From Acridotheres tristis (lineage: Eukaryota > Chordata > Aves > Passeriformes > Sturnidae): a DNA stretch of 64,000 nt. Location of the stretch: positions 6,634,001-6,698,000 of the forward strand of contig CM072886.1 in the NCBI GenBank assembly GCA_037013685.1, written 5' to 3'. The notes beneath the pieces were generated by a model. It was not told where the DNA came from. It searched no databases and saw only the letters and a program-made list of their open reading frames with translations. Position numbers and translations under genes: made by a program. This document shows, piece by piece, positions 51,874 to 63,858 of the stretch. Positions within the stretch are counted from its first letter, which is position 1. Each line of letters opens with the position of its first letter.

Positions 51874-51883
51874 GGATAGATAG
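51830..51883. repeat. (GATA)n tetranucleotide array
   Basis: About 13 copies of GATA with a single GATG variant near 51871. The minus strand reads as a Leu-Ser-Ile-Tyr repeat, an artefact. Confidence 0.95.
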
Positions 51884-52144
51884 TTTTTTATACTTAACCA
51901 TAAAAATGCTTAAAGTACTGTGATCTGATGTCCTTAGGACTGCTGTGTTTCAAAATATTCAGTGCTGGCTTGAATGCAGATAACAAGAGGAGATATTTCT
52001 GCCTTCCCCACATGTTTTTGTAGCTGTCTTTATTTCTTCAACTTTTACAAACTACTGACATTTAGCATACTAATTACACAGTAAATGTTTTCCAAAATTA
52101 TGACATAGCGAAATAATGAGTTCAAATTTTTTCCCTAGTAAAGC

Positions 52145-52204
52145 ATATATACATAGTTTATATTATTTATATTATATTATTATTTATATTTATATTATTT
52201 TTTC
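52145..52204. repeat. AT-only low-complexity tract
   Basis: Irregular TTATATTAT units with only two bases other than A or T, leading into TTTTTTCAG, which imitates a splice acceptor. Confidence 0.85.
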
Positions 52205-53814
52205 AGACGATGGCCATATTAGAGCACCCTGTGGTGAAAATTGTTGCATTTTTATTCACAGTGGTAGCAAATTCAAAGAATTCAAAGAATTTCCATACCA
52301 ATCCTCTTGTTCTGTATTTGAAATATTTGAAATTAAAATTGAGTTATGAAAACAGACCTTATAACAACAGCTTATACCATAGCCCAGAATTTGACTGCTT
52401 TTATCATTTTCAGTCTGGCATTGTAAAATATTCTTCTTGAAGCAAAGGGAGCCACTCCCTCAATTACAGTGGAAAATTTCTGGGTATTTTTAAGTCGCTT
52501 TTGAAGAACTTTGTATAGAAGAGGTAATCATGTTTATGCTCAGAAGGAGAACCACGAATTCTCTGAGGGAAATTTATGTTCTGTAGGAGAAAATGTCAGA
52601 AGAGGGAACACACAGATATAAAAATTTCAGCTAGAAGCAGGACAAACTCTTTCAAACAAGTTCCTCATTAATCACAGTAATTTTTAAAGTCAAATACAGG
52701 TAACACATGATTGATTAGTTTTTTTATTCTACATCTTGTTCTAAGCTCAATTGTAAGCAAAGATTACTTGGCAATCAGCACTCTGCTTGCACTCAGGAAC
52801 TTTCCTTGTTTGGAAATTTTGAGGGGAGACTTTCTTGCAAAAAAACTTTACTTAAATGGGCAAATTTCTCAATTTATTACTTCAGTAATGTTTTTTGAAC
52901 GTGGTGCTGAAGTCACGCCTGTGTCTGGAGCAATTTAACAGCCTCTGGTCGAGACAATGTCATTTTAATGTGGAAGAGTTTATGTAGCACCTGCTCCATC
53001 TTCTGTCTGGTATAAAATGTAGTATTCCCTTCCTTCTCAGCTATAAGATCAATCATTTTAAAAGATGGAAGGAATAATGACAACAGTTTAATAAGGCCTT
53101 GCCATTTCTTTGGCTGGAAATTAAGATCCTTTTTTGTGAGGAAATAGTGAAAAATATTGTGAGGACACAGTGAACCTGTTTCTTCATCCAAACCAGGAGC
53201 CAGAGATGTACAGACTGCCTTCAGAATTGCCCATTTCCAAGCCAGCATCCTGCACAAATGAGCTCACAAGGGACAGGCTCAAATCCAAACAAGCCCTAAT
53301 TATGAGGCTCTGTGAGGAGCACTGGCTCTTTGGAGAAGCTGAGATGACCCATAATATTGATTGATTCGGGGAAAAAAGTACAGAGGAATTTTAAGCAGGC
53401 TGTTTTGGAGGAGAAGGAATGGTGTAGCTATGGAGTTCTATAGCTTAATCGGAATAATGTATTTCCCAGAAGAAGTTGACTGGCATGAGATCCCATTTAT
53501 GTAACTATAAAATAGAAGAGTGCTCCTGAGACACAGGTGTGCTTTTGGCCTGACTCCCCTACAGGAATTTAACAAAGGAGAGTTAAATGCCCAGAGTAGC
53601 TCGAGTTAATTAGAAACGTGTTTGATAAATGCTCTCCAAAAGGGCTTTTCAGCTGGAGGATCACTAAGAGCTTTCTCAAAGAGAGTGTCACAGAGTTGTG
53701 GCCATCCTGCCCAGAGCAGCTGTGTAGAGAACTCTCCCTCCTCCTTTTCTCTCTAGCTCATATAATAGCCCAGAGAAGTTAACTTACAGTTAGTTAGGAC
53801 ACAATTTGCCCAAA

Positions 53815-53966
53815 GAATACCCTGCCCCTGGAAGTGTTCAAGGCCAGGCTGGATGGGGCTTGAAGAAACCTAACACAGTGGGAAGCATCCTTGCCCATAG
53901 CAGGGGGCTTGGAATGAGATGATCTTTAAGGTCCTTTCCAACCCAAAGCTATCTGTGACTCTTTGA
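53815..53966 (+). mobile_element. Truncated CR1 LINE 3' end
   Basis: It reads CCCTGGAAGTGTTCAAGGCC, AGGCTGGATGGGGCTTGAAG, CCTTGCCCATAGCAGGGGGC and GATCTTTAAGGTCCTTTCC, ending ATCTGTGACTCTTTGAT. It is a plus-sense CR1 terminus with mutated octamers. Confidence 0.92.
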
Positions 53967-55731
53967 TAATGGGTTTGTTTTTGAGTTGTCTAGGGCTTCC
54001 AGAGCGGGAGTCCATGAAGATTCCACCGTGGACCATGCACCAAATGTAGCCCAAATAGTTGTGTGGGAATCTGATCCTTCACAGTGAGGTTCACAAGGGA
54101 GTGAGCTCCATTTCCATGTCACCTTTGGGCTTGCTGACAGCACAGGTTCCCCTGGCCACTGCTGGTGCAGCCCAGCTCCAGGTAACTCCTGCAGTGTCTC
54201 TGAAGCCTGAGAGATCAGGCTTGGCAAGGAGAATTCTTCTCAACCTCCCTGCACATGGTATTGAAGTTTGCAACAGGTGGATGAGTGAGTGTGGCTACTT
54301 CAGGGAAGAAGATTCTCCTCAAAAGATGAGAAACAAGCCAAAAGATAACAAGATGAATATTTCCATCTCTCAGGAGCATCTCTGGAGGAAAACTAGGATC
54401 TTATTCTGCTTTTATAGCTTGTGGTTGAAAGGAATAGCTCACAGCATGAGGATGGATGCAAACAAGACTTTGCTACAAAAGAAGCGTCCCAACCATACCA
54501 AACAGCTTAAGAAAGAACTCAGGAGATGCCATTCTGTTATTCTTTGCCTATACCCAGAGATGAGAAGATGACTTTGCTTTTTTTTTGTGTACAGCACAGT
54601 TTTTTGCTTTTCCTTCTGCCTTATCAGCTACCAAAGCTGGTTTATGCAGCATTTCTCATTGCACGAGAGTTTTACTCTTCTGAAAGATGATGCAGTGAGC
54701 AGAACTGACAGGACTTGTCTGTTCTCTGGTCTGAATTATTTGCTGTAATTGGCATGTCTGTCCCTTAGCTCCACCTGTGTTATCTGAAGCATTACAGCTT
54801 TAAATTCTTACCATTTGTATAATCTGTTTATTTAGGGATGATATTTCCCCTTCTATTTGTAATTTCTTGCTCTTCTCACTATGGGTAAAATAACCCAAGA
54901 ACTAGATAGTTCATTTGACAAATAGAGAAGTGCTATTTTTTTCTCCCAAAAGGGGTTTTGATTTGATTCACTGTTTTTCTTTTTTCCTTCTCACTCAGAG
55001 GTTACTGTCTGTTAAGGTAGCTGACTGGAAACTAAAGTAGCTAATTCACACAAGCCAGAACAAGTTGTGTGGCTCATCTTTCTACAGGAAAGGGAATTTT
55101 GTGGCTGTTCTCAGTTTGAGCATTATGTGTCCTCTTATCCATATCTTACAACAATTACTTTAGGCTCCTCACAAAGACACCTTCTGGGTAAAAAAATGGA
55201 CTAAAAGATACAATTTTGCTCTACAGGCAGCAGCTGTGGATGACATTTTGCATGTAGAAACAAAAGCTATCTGAGCACCTTATGATACACTCAGACCTGA
55301 AGTGTCAGTGCCTCAACAATCCCTTCTTCCCCCTCCACATTTCAGTTCATCCCATCTCCATCAAACCTGTCAGCTTTACTGTGAGAGTTCCACCTGCAGG
55401 ATTAATGGGACCTGTGGCCATCAGGATCCTCACCTTGGCTCTGCCCTGATTCTGGCTGGCCTTTGAACAGTTCAGAGGAAATGAGAGATTTTTTTCACAG
55501 CAGAAAGACTGCACAAAGTCAATTCTGAGCATTCCTCCTGGTGCTGTGCTTGTGCTTGCTCCAGCAGCAGCAGTGCAGAGGGAATGTGCAGCCCAGGGAG
55601 TGACAGAGCACAGCTGGAGGAGCTGTGGAACTGCATTGGCCCCAAACAGGCAATAAAGAGAATTCACTTAGTGCTGATTATTGCATTCAGTTTTGTTCTG
55701 TTTTGAAAACATGGTCTGGAAAACACTGTGC

Positions 55732-55745
55732 CAAAAGGCCTTTTG
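55732..55745. repeat. 14-bp perfect palindrome
   Basis: CAAAAGGCCTTTTG is its own reverse complement. It is short enough to be chance. Confidence 0.8.
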
Positions 55746-56665
55746 CTTAAAGGCCAGGCAGGGTTTGGCTCTTTTCTCTGGTTTTCAGTGATGTTGGCCT
55801 CAAATTGCCTTGTTATTCCTGTCTGTAAACCAGTGATGATAATACCCTTACTTTTTCAAGCAGTTTGAGATCTTCTAATGAGGCATATTTTATACAGGCT
55901 TTATTAGAGTTCTTGTTTGCAGCATATTACGATACACAGGGTTGTTGCAATGTGACTTCAGAATATGTAATGTAATTATTTGTGCTGAGTATAAATACAG
56001 TTAAGGCAATGCTATCTGTGCTGGGAGAAAATGGCATTATGCTACTTTGACATTTACCAAAAAAGCCTCCTTTTTCTATATTACATTTGTTGTGTGTCAC
56101 CTGTGTTCTGCTATGAAGGAAATGAATGAAAGAACTAGAAAAGCATTTTGTTTTATTTCCTAAAAAAAATATATTTTGTGTTAATAGGAGCTTTCCCCTT
56201 TGAAGCCAGGCTTCGAATCAGTTCTCATACAGTTGCTAATCTTTTCTGCCATCATATTCAAAGGAAATTTATCAGGCAAAAAAGCTATTGGGTGCAGAAG
56301 ACGAAATTTTATTTTTCTTGTGGCAGTAGGATTAAAAGATATAATTATTGGTTATCCTTTGTGGACATCATCAGTGTTGATAAATACAGTTACATTGTTT
56401 ACCATCCCTGAACTAATTCTTAAGGCTTGGGCAAGTCAGCAGTGAAACTAATACGTTTAGCTTCTTATTAATAAGAAACAGAAATTGTCACTTAAATGCT
56501 TGATCTTAACAACACCTATCTAGTGTTTACCTCACTGTTAAAAAAGTCTACTGAAACCTGGCTGAAAGGCATCTTATAAGTTCAAGGTGTATTTCCAAAG
56601 CAGGTGTGCAGCAGCTTAAACAAGGACATTTCTGAAGCTGAAATCTTATTTTTCTCTTTTCACAG

Positions 56666-56747
56666 GGATCCTCAGAATTTGTATCCCCCTGAGGTCAGCA
56701 ATGCAAAGCTTCAGTATGCTGGTTGGGGTCCAAAAGGGCAACAGCTG
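56666..56747 (+). CDS. DPP6: DPP6 coding exon D (82 nt)
   Basis: The first base completes the Gly codon from exon C. Twenty-seven codons follow: [20 protein letters not shown] then GPKGQQL. The acceptor is TTTCTCTTTTCACAG, the donor is GTAAGA, and the exon ends in phase 0. [20 protein letters not shown] is the DPP6 signature as I recall it; DPP10 has PPEVEDSVLQYAAWGVQGQQ. The segment forms part of the extracellular propeller before the conserved FENNIYY stretch, whose exon I do not find in the window. NLYPP differs from the recalled human SLDPP. The frame stays open for 37 codons past the donor, to TAG at 56859. Confidence 0.95.
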
Positions 56748-57523
56748 GTAAGAGAAAAAAATAAAAGTATGCAAATGAATTTAGAGACCATGCTGCTATT
56801 GCTTGGCAGTAAAGAAATAATAATTCCTTTTTTGAATAGTTTCTTGAAGCCTGTGTGGTAGCTTCTAGCATTTATTTATGATTGTTCCATCATGTAATTT
56901 ATTTATAAAATTCCCAAATATATCCGTTCTCTGCAAAGTAATCGTGTCTAAAAATGCAGAGAAAGAACACTTCATGAAAGCTTTTTGAGAGGATGCACCT
57001 GCTTCTCCCAATGTTGGACACAGGACAGATTATAGAGATAATAGTTTGATTTATTTAGCATCTCATTGCTTCACAAGGGCATCTTCAGACTTGCAAACTT
57101 GGCACTGGGGATATGTTAATATTAGCAGCCCCATTTGGAGACTGCTTCTCTCTAGAACAGAGCTGCCCTGAATTTGCCCTGTGGTTGTTTGCAAAATAGA
57201 CAGAATTAGAAGTGGATCCTGGAAAGTTTTCAGAGCTGCTTAAAAAGAAAACAACCACAGCACTTGTCAGGGATTCATTATATTTCATGGAGCTATTCAT
57301 ACTGCAAAAAATCTTAAAATCCCCAGTATTTTACCCCTCAGCCACTGCCATCCTGGATGTGCCCATTTTTCAGAGCATGTATTTCCTGGCCAGATCCCCT
57401 GGCTTCATTTCCTGGTGCAAATCCAATATTAAGTTTTTCCATATTCCAAACATTCTCTTTCTACTATAACAAGAAATGAAAAAGCGGCAACATCTTTTTT
57501 GATATGGAAGTTTTATATCAAGA

Positions 57524-57544
57524 AATGAGCTTTGAAAGCTCATT
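57524..57544. repeat. Perfect inverted repeat, 10-bp arms, 1-nt centre
   Basis: AATGAGCTTT, G, AAAGCTCATT. Just upstream, GATAT and ATATC at about 57501-57519 form a smaller pair. Confidence 0.85.
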
Positions 57545-57852
57545 ATAAGAGAAAACCTGGCATGTATCTCCTGTTCCAAATCCTCTCTTGGGGACTGTTT
57601 GTCTGTGTCATTAACTAGATTGCTTTAAATTCTGTGATTTTAAAAAACAGCAATAGGAGTCATTATAATTGCAAGGCTGAAAATCAGGTTGAAGAAAACG
57701 TAACAGATACAGGAAGAGGAAATTCTTTCCTCTGCTCCATCAGGAAAATTGTGTTTGAGAGTCATTGACCTCAAATCTGATCAGAGAGGAGAGTCAGCAG
57801 CCTTTACCTCTATGCAAAATGTCTTCTGAGGAGCTCTTTGCTTTCATGGCAC

Positions 57853-57922
57853 ACAGCTGGGAGGGACCTCACACATCACTGTTCAATACTCCCACCATGG
57901 GCAGGGAATACCTTTGGGACAT
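57853..57922 (-). mobile_element. Decayed CR1-like fragment
   Basis: The + strand reads ACAGCTGGGAGGGACCTCAC, then ATCACTGTTCAATACTCCC and ACCATGGGCAGGGAATACC. It resembles the reverse complement of a CR1 3' end (GGGACCTCACAGATCATC, CCCTGCCATGGGCAGGGA) without the terminal octamer. Confidence 0.5.
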
Positions 57923-58907
57923 AGCAAAGAAAGCCAAATCTTTTTTTCCTTCACTGCTCCCTAGCTCTATTTTAAGTCTAACAGAATTTCATCATGTGTA
58001 ACGAAAACTACATTTGCTAATTAAGAGCTAATATTGAGTGGCATTAGTCACATTCTCCACCCCAAAAATGAATCTTCCTTCCTTTAATAGAGTTTTCTGT
58101 GAATTGTGTGTCCTCAGCACCAGTGGTCACAGCTCTCTGCTGACACATCCATGCTCATTTCACCAAGCTCAAGGGCTGCACCTAATTTCCACCTTGGAAA
58201 GAAGATCTAAGGAGATCTTACACCAAAGCCGAGATGACCAATTATTGCCTCCATTGCTTTCTGTACCAAAGTAAAATTACTACACAGAAAGGAAAAGTGT
58301 TCCTACAAAATAGACAAATTGTATCTGCAACAGGAGAGTACACACAGTCCAGGAGAAGAAAAGTCTTCTTTACTCTTAACATTATCATTTAATGTTGAAG
58401 AGGCTGATACCAATTTCCACCATATTTTTAAGCAATTTACAGTGAAAGCTCAAAGCCCCAAGAATTCCTGAAGACATCAAGTTTAATGCATGTTCCTTCT
58501 GTGGGGTACATGCTATGTTTATTTATTTTTGGTACCTTTAAAAATCCCTGTGGTTGTTGAATTCCATATGAATCTTGGGAAAATCTTGCTACTGCAAATT
58601 TGTTCTGCATGCTTTTTTTAAAAATATTTTTTGTCTTTTTTACTTTGAAATATGTAAAATTATTGTCCTGTGATTGAGCTCTATTTCCTGTTCTTGCATT
58701 TAGAATCAGGGAAAGTGAGGAGCAAGTCACTGGTAGTTTAAGCATTATTTTTTCATACTTCTAACATGTGTGCCTTTTTGCCCATTTCTTTGCCAGTCAT
58801 TTACCTTGAAATAAAATTGTAGCTGTAGTTTATAAAATAAACATGCTTTTACGTACATCAATATAATTTTTTGATATCTAATAATCAGCAGAGAATTGCC
58901 AGAGGGG

Positions 58908-58922
58908 AAAAAAAAAAAAAAA
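58908..58922. repeat. A15 homopolymer
   Basis: Fifteen A residues with no recognised retroposon upstream. Confidence 0.9.
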
Positions 58923-61900
58923 GGAGCTTTTCAAATTTAAAAAAACCCTAAAACAATAATAAATGTGATCTAGAAACTCACCATGTTCACTGTTCTGTAT
59001 TTCAGGACTAATTGGGTTACTCAGAATATAATTGCCAGAGAAATCCATGTCACCTTCTGTGGAGATGCAAAGACAGAGAAAAGAATTAAAGTCTATTAAA
59101 ATTTGATAGTGGGAATGTGTTTGCTAAATGTGCACTGAGTTGTGTTGCAGGAGAAGGAGGGAAAATGTGTTGAGTGGGAGGGGAGGGAGTAACTGAGAAC
59201 CACAAGTCAGCTCCAGGTTCCAGGAGGTTCCTGAGAGAGTTGGAGGGGGGTCAGCAGCAGTGAGCATCCCCAGCCCTGTGTGCACACAGCAGCAGCCCCT
59301 GGGCACGGGCTCAATCCAATTTCATCCTGCATCTCCCAGGAAAGGCCAAGGGAGCCAAGGGAAAGTGTGCTCTGCATCACCTTGAAGATACCCCGATTTT
59401 CAGGAAATGAAAAAAGCTTTCCCCTTGAAATCTCCTGGTTTGTTCTTTTTTGGCAACATAAAGGAAAGGAAGGGCAGGAGAGTAAGAGGACTTGGTTCCA
59501 AAATTTTTATTCTCTTTGTAGCTTCTATTTCATCCTTCCTAGGGGAACTTTGGGTTGCTGTGCCTGACCTCTTTCTCTCTTGCATGTCGAATCATTCAAA
59601 AAAGAAAAAATCTGAAATAGAAGGAGCCTGAATGATCTGCATTCTCTGCAATTAAAAATATAGTGGAATATTCCCAGGAGCTATTTTCTGTTTATCTTGC
59701 TTTATTTTGTCCTTTTTCATTAAATTATATGCCAACTTTTGGATGATTAAGTCCTCAGAGCATGGTTCTTGACTTCTTACTAGCCTGCAGAATGCCACAC
59801 ATGCCAACTGAGCTGTTTAAATAATGGCAGATATTGGATCAGGGAAAATCTGTCAGAAGATCAGAATGCAAAAAAGCTCTCACTTCTGGCATCTCAGAAA
59901 AACGCTTCAGCTTTTCTCTGATCTCAGCCAAAGTCTTGAAAAATTAAGTCTTAAGCTGTTGGAAGAACGGGGCCCTCACCAGTGTGAGCTCCAGTCATCA
60001 GAGAGAGCCACTAATTTCAATGCAAGAGGGAACACATTCCCTAAATCTGGCTGCTAATAAAGGGCTCACTCCTCTCATTTGTCTATAGCATGAGTCATCA
60101 TTTATGCCTTTACAGAATAAGTGAAAAACAATGTTAACTTGGAATAGCCGTGTGATATATTCACTATTTGTGGGTGTAAATGACTATGCAAAATGCCTAT
60201 GGGAAAAATCCATCCTTTCCATGGTGCACTGCCAGCCCAAAGCCACACTTAGCATTCCATTTCATCAGCCCACTGGCCTTCAACATGGTGCTTGGTGGTT
60301 TTTTAGTGAACAGACTGTACTATCCTCAGTTCGTGTGATACTTTCCAGCAATATGAGGCTGTGGGTGGCATGACAGGACTGCAAAGAAGTGTGATTCTGT
60401 ACCTTTGTCCTGTTCTGGGTGTGCTTATCTGCACAAGAATCTTCACTCCTTGGATGTCTTTGCTTTTTCTGATCATGCCATCTATGACTCAACAGCTACC
60501 CACTTCTGCACTTCTGATTTTGCCACCAAAAAAAAGAAAAACCTTCTGTTAATTGATCATATTGGAATATTTTACCAGTTTCATCATGTTCCATCTCATG
60601 TTCCAAGGCTCTGCCCACATGCAGAGAGCTCAAGTAATGTTCCCGTGGTACATTTGCCCCAACAGTATCAAAGAAAAATGTTAATAATGTCTGTGATCCT
60701 GAACTCAGCTTCATAAAAGTTGTGTGGCTGGCAGGCCTGGACCTGTCTACTCATCAAGAAAAGTAAGTGCAGTGTGAAGAGGTTTCCTTTGCTGTTTTTC
60801 CTGGCAGCACAGTGTGTGCTTCAGGAGTAAGAGACTGTCCAGTGCATGTCTGTGACCGAGGTGCCCAAGGAATCCAATAAACCCAAAGCTTTCATGAGGA
60901 TTTTATCTAAGTTATCCCAAAATGAGCACATCCAGGTTCAAAGTATGTGTACTAAGGACAAGCTAGGAATGTCCATGGGCCCTGCTGCCAAAAAGAAGGA
61001 GGAAGCAGGAGGTCTGCTCTAATAAACTGCAGTGAATATCTGTCTGCATTGACAGCACTGAATACAGTTCACAGGAGCTGTTAAACTCCAATATCCAAAG
61101 CAGAAGCACTTCTGTTGTGCTTCTATTTTCTTGTTTTTTTCGAAATCAGAATCTGTAACCATCCTGACAGATATTAATGGTAATGGTGACATATCAGATG
61201 CTGGGAGAAGCAGTTTTGCACAACTTGAGGCAGCAGTTATAATTCTAAAATCATCTTTCTCACAGATCATATTATTTATTCTGCTACAAAGAGAAACATT
61301 CTTTTTTTTAATATTCTTCTGACCAGTCAGTCTATTACTGTTTAAACAGTACCAAAAACATACAGAAAGCAGATTGGGGTTGCTGGAAGTTTTGTATGTC
61401 CTTGCATTTACTGCAGCCCCACAGAAGGGTCAAAACAGGTTTTTTCTGCATTCATAGACAATAAGCCTTTTTCAGTGTCAACTCGTTTTGGAGCAGGAGC
61501 CATCTCTTATTCTTGTCGATTGTGCTGCAATCAAGTTTATAATTGGTTCTAAGGCAACAGAAGTTAAGTTTCACAGCAGGTGCAGAAGATGCAATAAGAA
61601 ATCTCTATTTCAGGGAAATGCAAATGCCAGGCAGAAAAAAATGGAGTGATTCTTTCAGCCTGTACCATGTTAGGGGTTTGCAGGTGCCTTCGAACAGTGA
61701 ATGCTGATTCTGGTAAACAGCTTATTGTCATAAATAGTGCTATTTTAAAAAGTGCAATACAATTAAGAGAACCATTGGATTTTTTTAATATATAAAACAT
61801 TTGAATGATAGATCCTGCTGCACATGACCAGAACCTACCCATCTCCCTTATCATTTTTTTTAATGCTGTAGTACAATGTTTTTCCAACTAGAATATCTAG

Positions 61901-62602
61901 ATGCAAAAGAAAAAAAAACTGGTTAAGTGATGACACCTGGAACTAAACTGGAGTGACTCCTCTAATTAGGAGTTTTCTTCCCTGCCTGAATTTGTGCCTG
62001 TCATGCCAGCTTAGTTCCAGGCAGAAGGGCTGCACTGATATCAAGAGAAAAGGATAATTTTCACAGGAGGCACTGAATCATCTGCTGTTGTTCCTATTCC
62101 AGCAGGGCTTTTGAACTGCTTTGTATATAATTGCTGTAGATCTATTTGTCTCTACCATTCTTTCATAGATTTCTGCATCATTATTTTCAAGCTGTTGTTC
62201 CCTCACCTTTTCTTTTTGCAATGACAACTGAATCAATATTTAGTTGTGTTCTACTGTATGTAATTATTCTGGCTTGCTTATCTTGCTAGTTGCAAGAAAA
62301 AAGACTTCTGCCCTCTCTCCCTCTCCCTCACATCCCCAAAGTCTATGTGAACCCTATTTAACCATAGTGAGGGACATTCAGACCAATTTTAATGTGGTCC
62401 CTGCATTCTGAAAAAGTAAGAATTTCAGCAGAATAATAATGTGTCATCTCCTCACCACCTTCTCGAGTGTCAGAATATGATTATTTTAGGGAAATGTCAG
62501 TAAGATATATTGCATATACACTGAACACCTGGACAGGGTGCTCCTTTCCCCTCTCCCCTCACTTTATTCAAATAATTCCACTGGAAAAGTGTTGTATTTA
62601 GG

Positions 62603-62742
62603 TTTTCTTTTCTTTTCTTTTCTTTTCTTTTCTTTTCTTTTCTTTTCTTTTCTTTTCTTTTCTTTTCTTTTCTTTTCTTTTCTTTTCTTTTCTTTTCTTT
62701 TCTTTTCTTTTCTTTTCTTTTCTCCTTTCTTTCTTTCTTTCT
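62603..62742. repeat. (TTTTC)n array, 24 copies, then (TTTC)n
   Basis: Exactly 24 uninterrupted TTTTC units span 62603-62722, followed by a few TTTC units to about 62742. It is a pure polypyrimidine/polypurine tract able to form triplex DNA. It produces an artefactual Lys/Arg/Glu-rich frame on the minus strand and a Phe/Leu/Ser-rich frame on the plus strand. Confidence 0.97.
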
Positions 62743-63792
62743 TCTTTTTTTCATTTTGCTTCTTTTTTGGGATTTTATTCCTTTGATGCTCTCTCTTTGG
62801 TTAGAGTGGCAACAGTGTCCTATGTTTAACTTTGCTCATCCTTGTCACTGCTTTGTCACTCCTGGGCTTGGTGTTGGGTCCTTGTTCCCCAAAGGGAGGC
62901 TTTGGCACAGTCAGTGTTATGTTGTTTGCTGGGAAATGGTCACACCTCTTCCTCTCCCAGCATCCTTGGTACTGCATCTCCACAGGTGGCAAAAGATATT
63001 TGGGATAACTGAAGCTGCTTCAGTCAATGTTACTTAAGGAAGATGTAGGTAATTTTATTTAAAACAAGATGTTGCTCTTTCTGTGGGCATGAAAGATTTC
63101 AGAGGACAAAATGAAACTGATTATTTGCCATAGAAGTTTCACCAATAAATCAGAAAGTAATTGCCCTTACACCCAAACATGAGACATAGGATGATGCAGG
63201 CATTTCCCCTGGGAGTGAGATACTGCCATAGGCTTCCTCTGTGATTTCTTATATGTCACTTTGTTTTCTGGTGAAGTTAGCAGAAGGTAGCAATAGATTT
63301 CTACCTTTGAAATGGACTTACAGAATTGATGCAATAAATGTCACTGACACTCACAGTCTGCATTAAGGAAACTGAGTGTGTTCTTACAAGAAATGCAAAT
63401 ATCCATAGATTTACTAGCTTAGAGGAACTCACTATCTTGTTCCTCTACGAGGAAAGTACTGAATTCCCTTTTAGGTTAACAGATCTCCTCACCTGCTACA
63501 GTAAATATTCCTAGCAGGAAAACTCTCCAGCATTGGGTCAGTACCACTGAAAGTAATTCCCTCCTTTTATAGAAGTTTCTTGAATTTCAGTTGAGATTTA
63601 TGGGATATTGCCCTTTTTTGTTAAGGGCAGTTTCCATTTCAGACATCTAACTGCCAGAAGTATCTTGTCTGTCCATAAGGGCTCCTGGCATCTTACAAAT
63701 CAGTGGTTGGTGGATGATGGCCTTTGAAATATGTGCTTATGACAAGTGTTGTTCTTGAAAACTGCTGTGAAAATATTGACTTTTTACTTTAG

Positions 63793-63858
63793 ATAGCAGC
63801 AGTCATTGCTGAGAGCATGGCGAAGTACCAGACCTTGGCATGCCACAAGCACGACTGA
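63793..63858 (+). other. Speculative in-frame alternative terminal exon start of DPP6
   Basis: After CTTTTTACTTTAG (ending 63792) the phase that follows exon D reads IAAVIAESMAKYQTLACHKH, then Asp and TGA at 63856-63858. The following bases are GC-richer and 3' UTR-like, but no poly(A) signal is seen before the window ends. I do not recognise the peptide. It may be a chance acceptor. Confidence 0.12.

Larger units (their letters stand above)
40782..56665 (+). other. DPP6: DPP6 intron C-D (15.9 kb)
   Basis: The donor is GTAAGC at 40782, and the acceptor is TTTCTCTTTTCACAG ending at 56665. The intron interrupts a Gly codon after its second base. It holds five CR1 fragments or tails, a T26 run, A/C-rich and T/G-rich tracts, a CpG cluster with a CTCF core, a GATA array and an AT-rich tract. 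The stretches 42858-44766, 45053-46226, 46252-48290 and 53967-55731 show nothing I can name. Confidence 0.9.

Noticed and set aside
19078..56747. Assignment of the exons to DPP10 or DPP4
   Set aside because: HSYTAYYVLSKIPHG and [16 protein letters not shown] fit recalled DPP6 and differ at many positions from DPP10 and DPP4.
59157..59188. Possible G-quadruplex
   Set aside because: Three G runs are close together but the fourth needs a loop of about 14 bases, outside the usual limit.
60131..60716. Cluster of overlapping + frames ending near a GTAAGT at about 60766, considered as a nested gene
   Set aside because: Frames overlap in different phases, no acceptor-donor pair gives a continuous meaningful product, and no domain is recognisable.
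62497..62786. Lys/Glu/Arg-rich and Phe/Leu/Ser-rich frames on opposite strands
   Set aside because: Both are translations of the TTTTC array.
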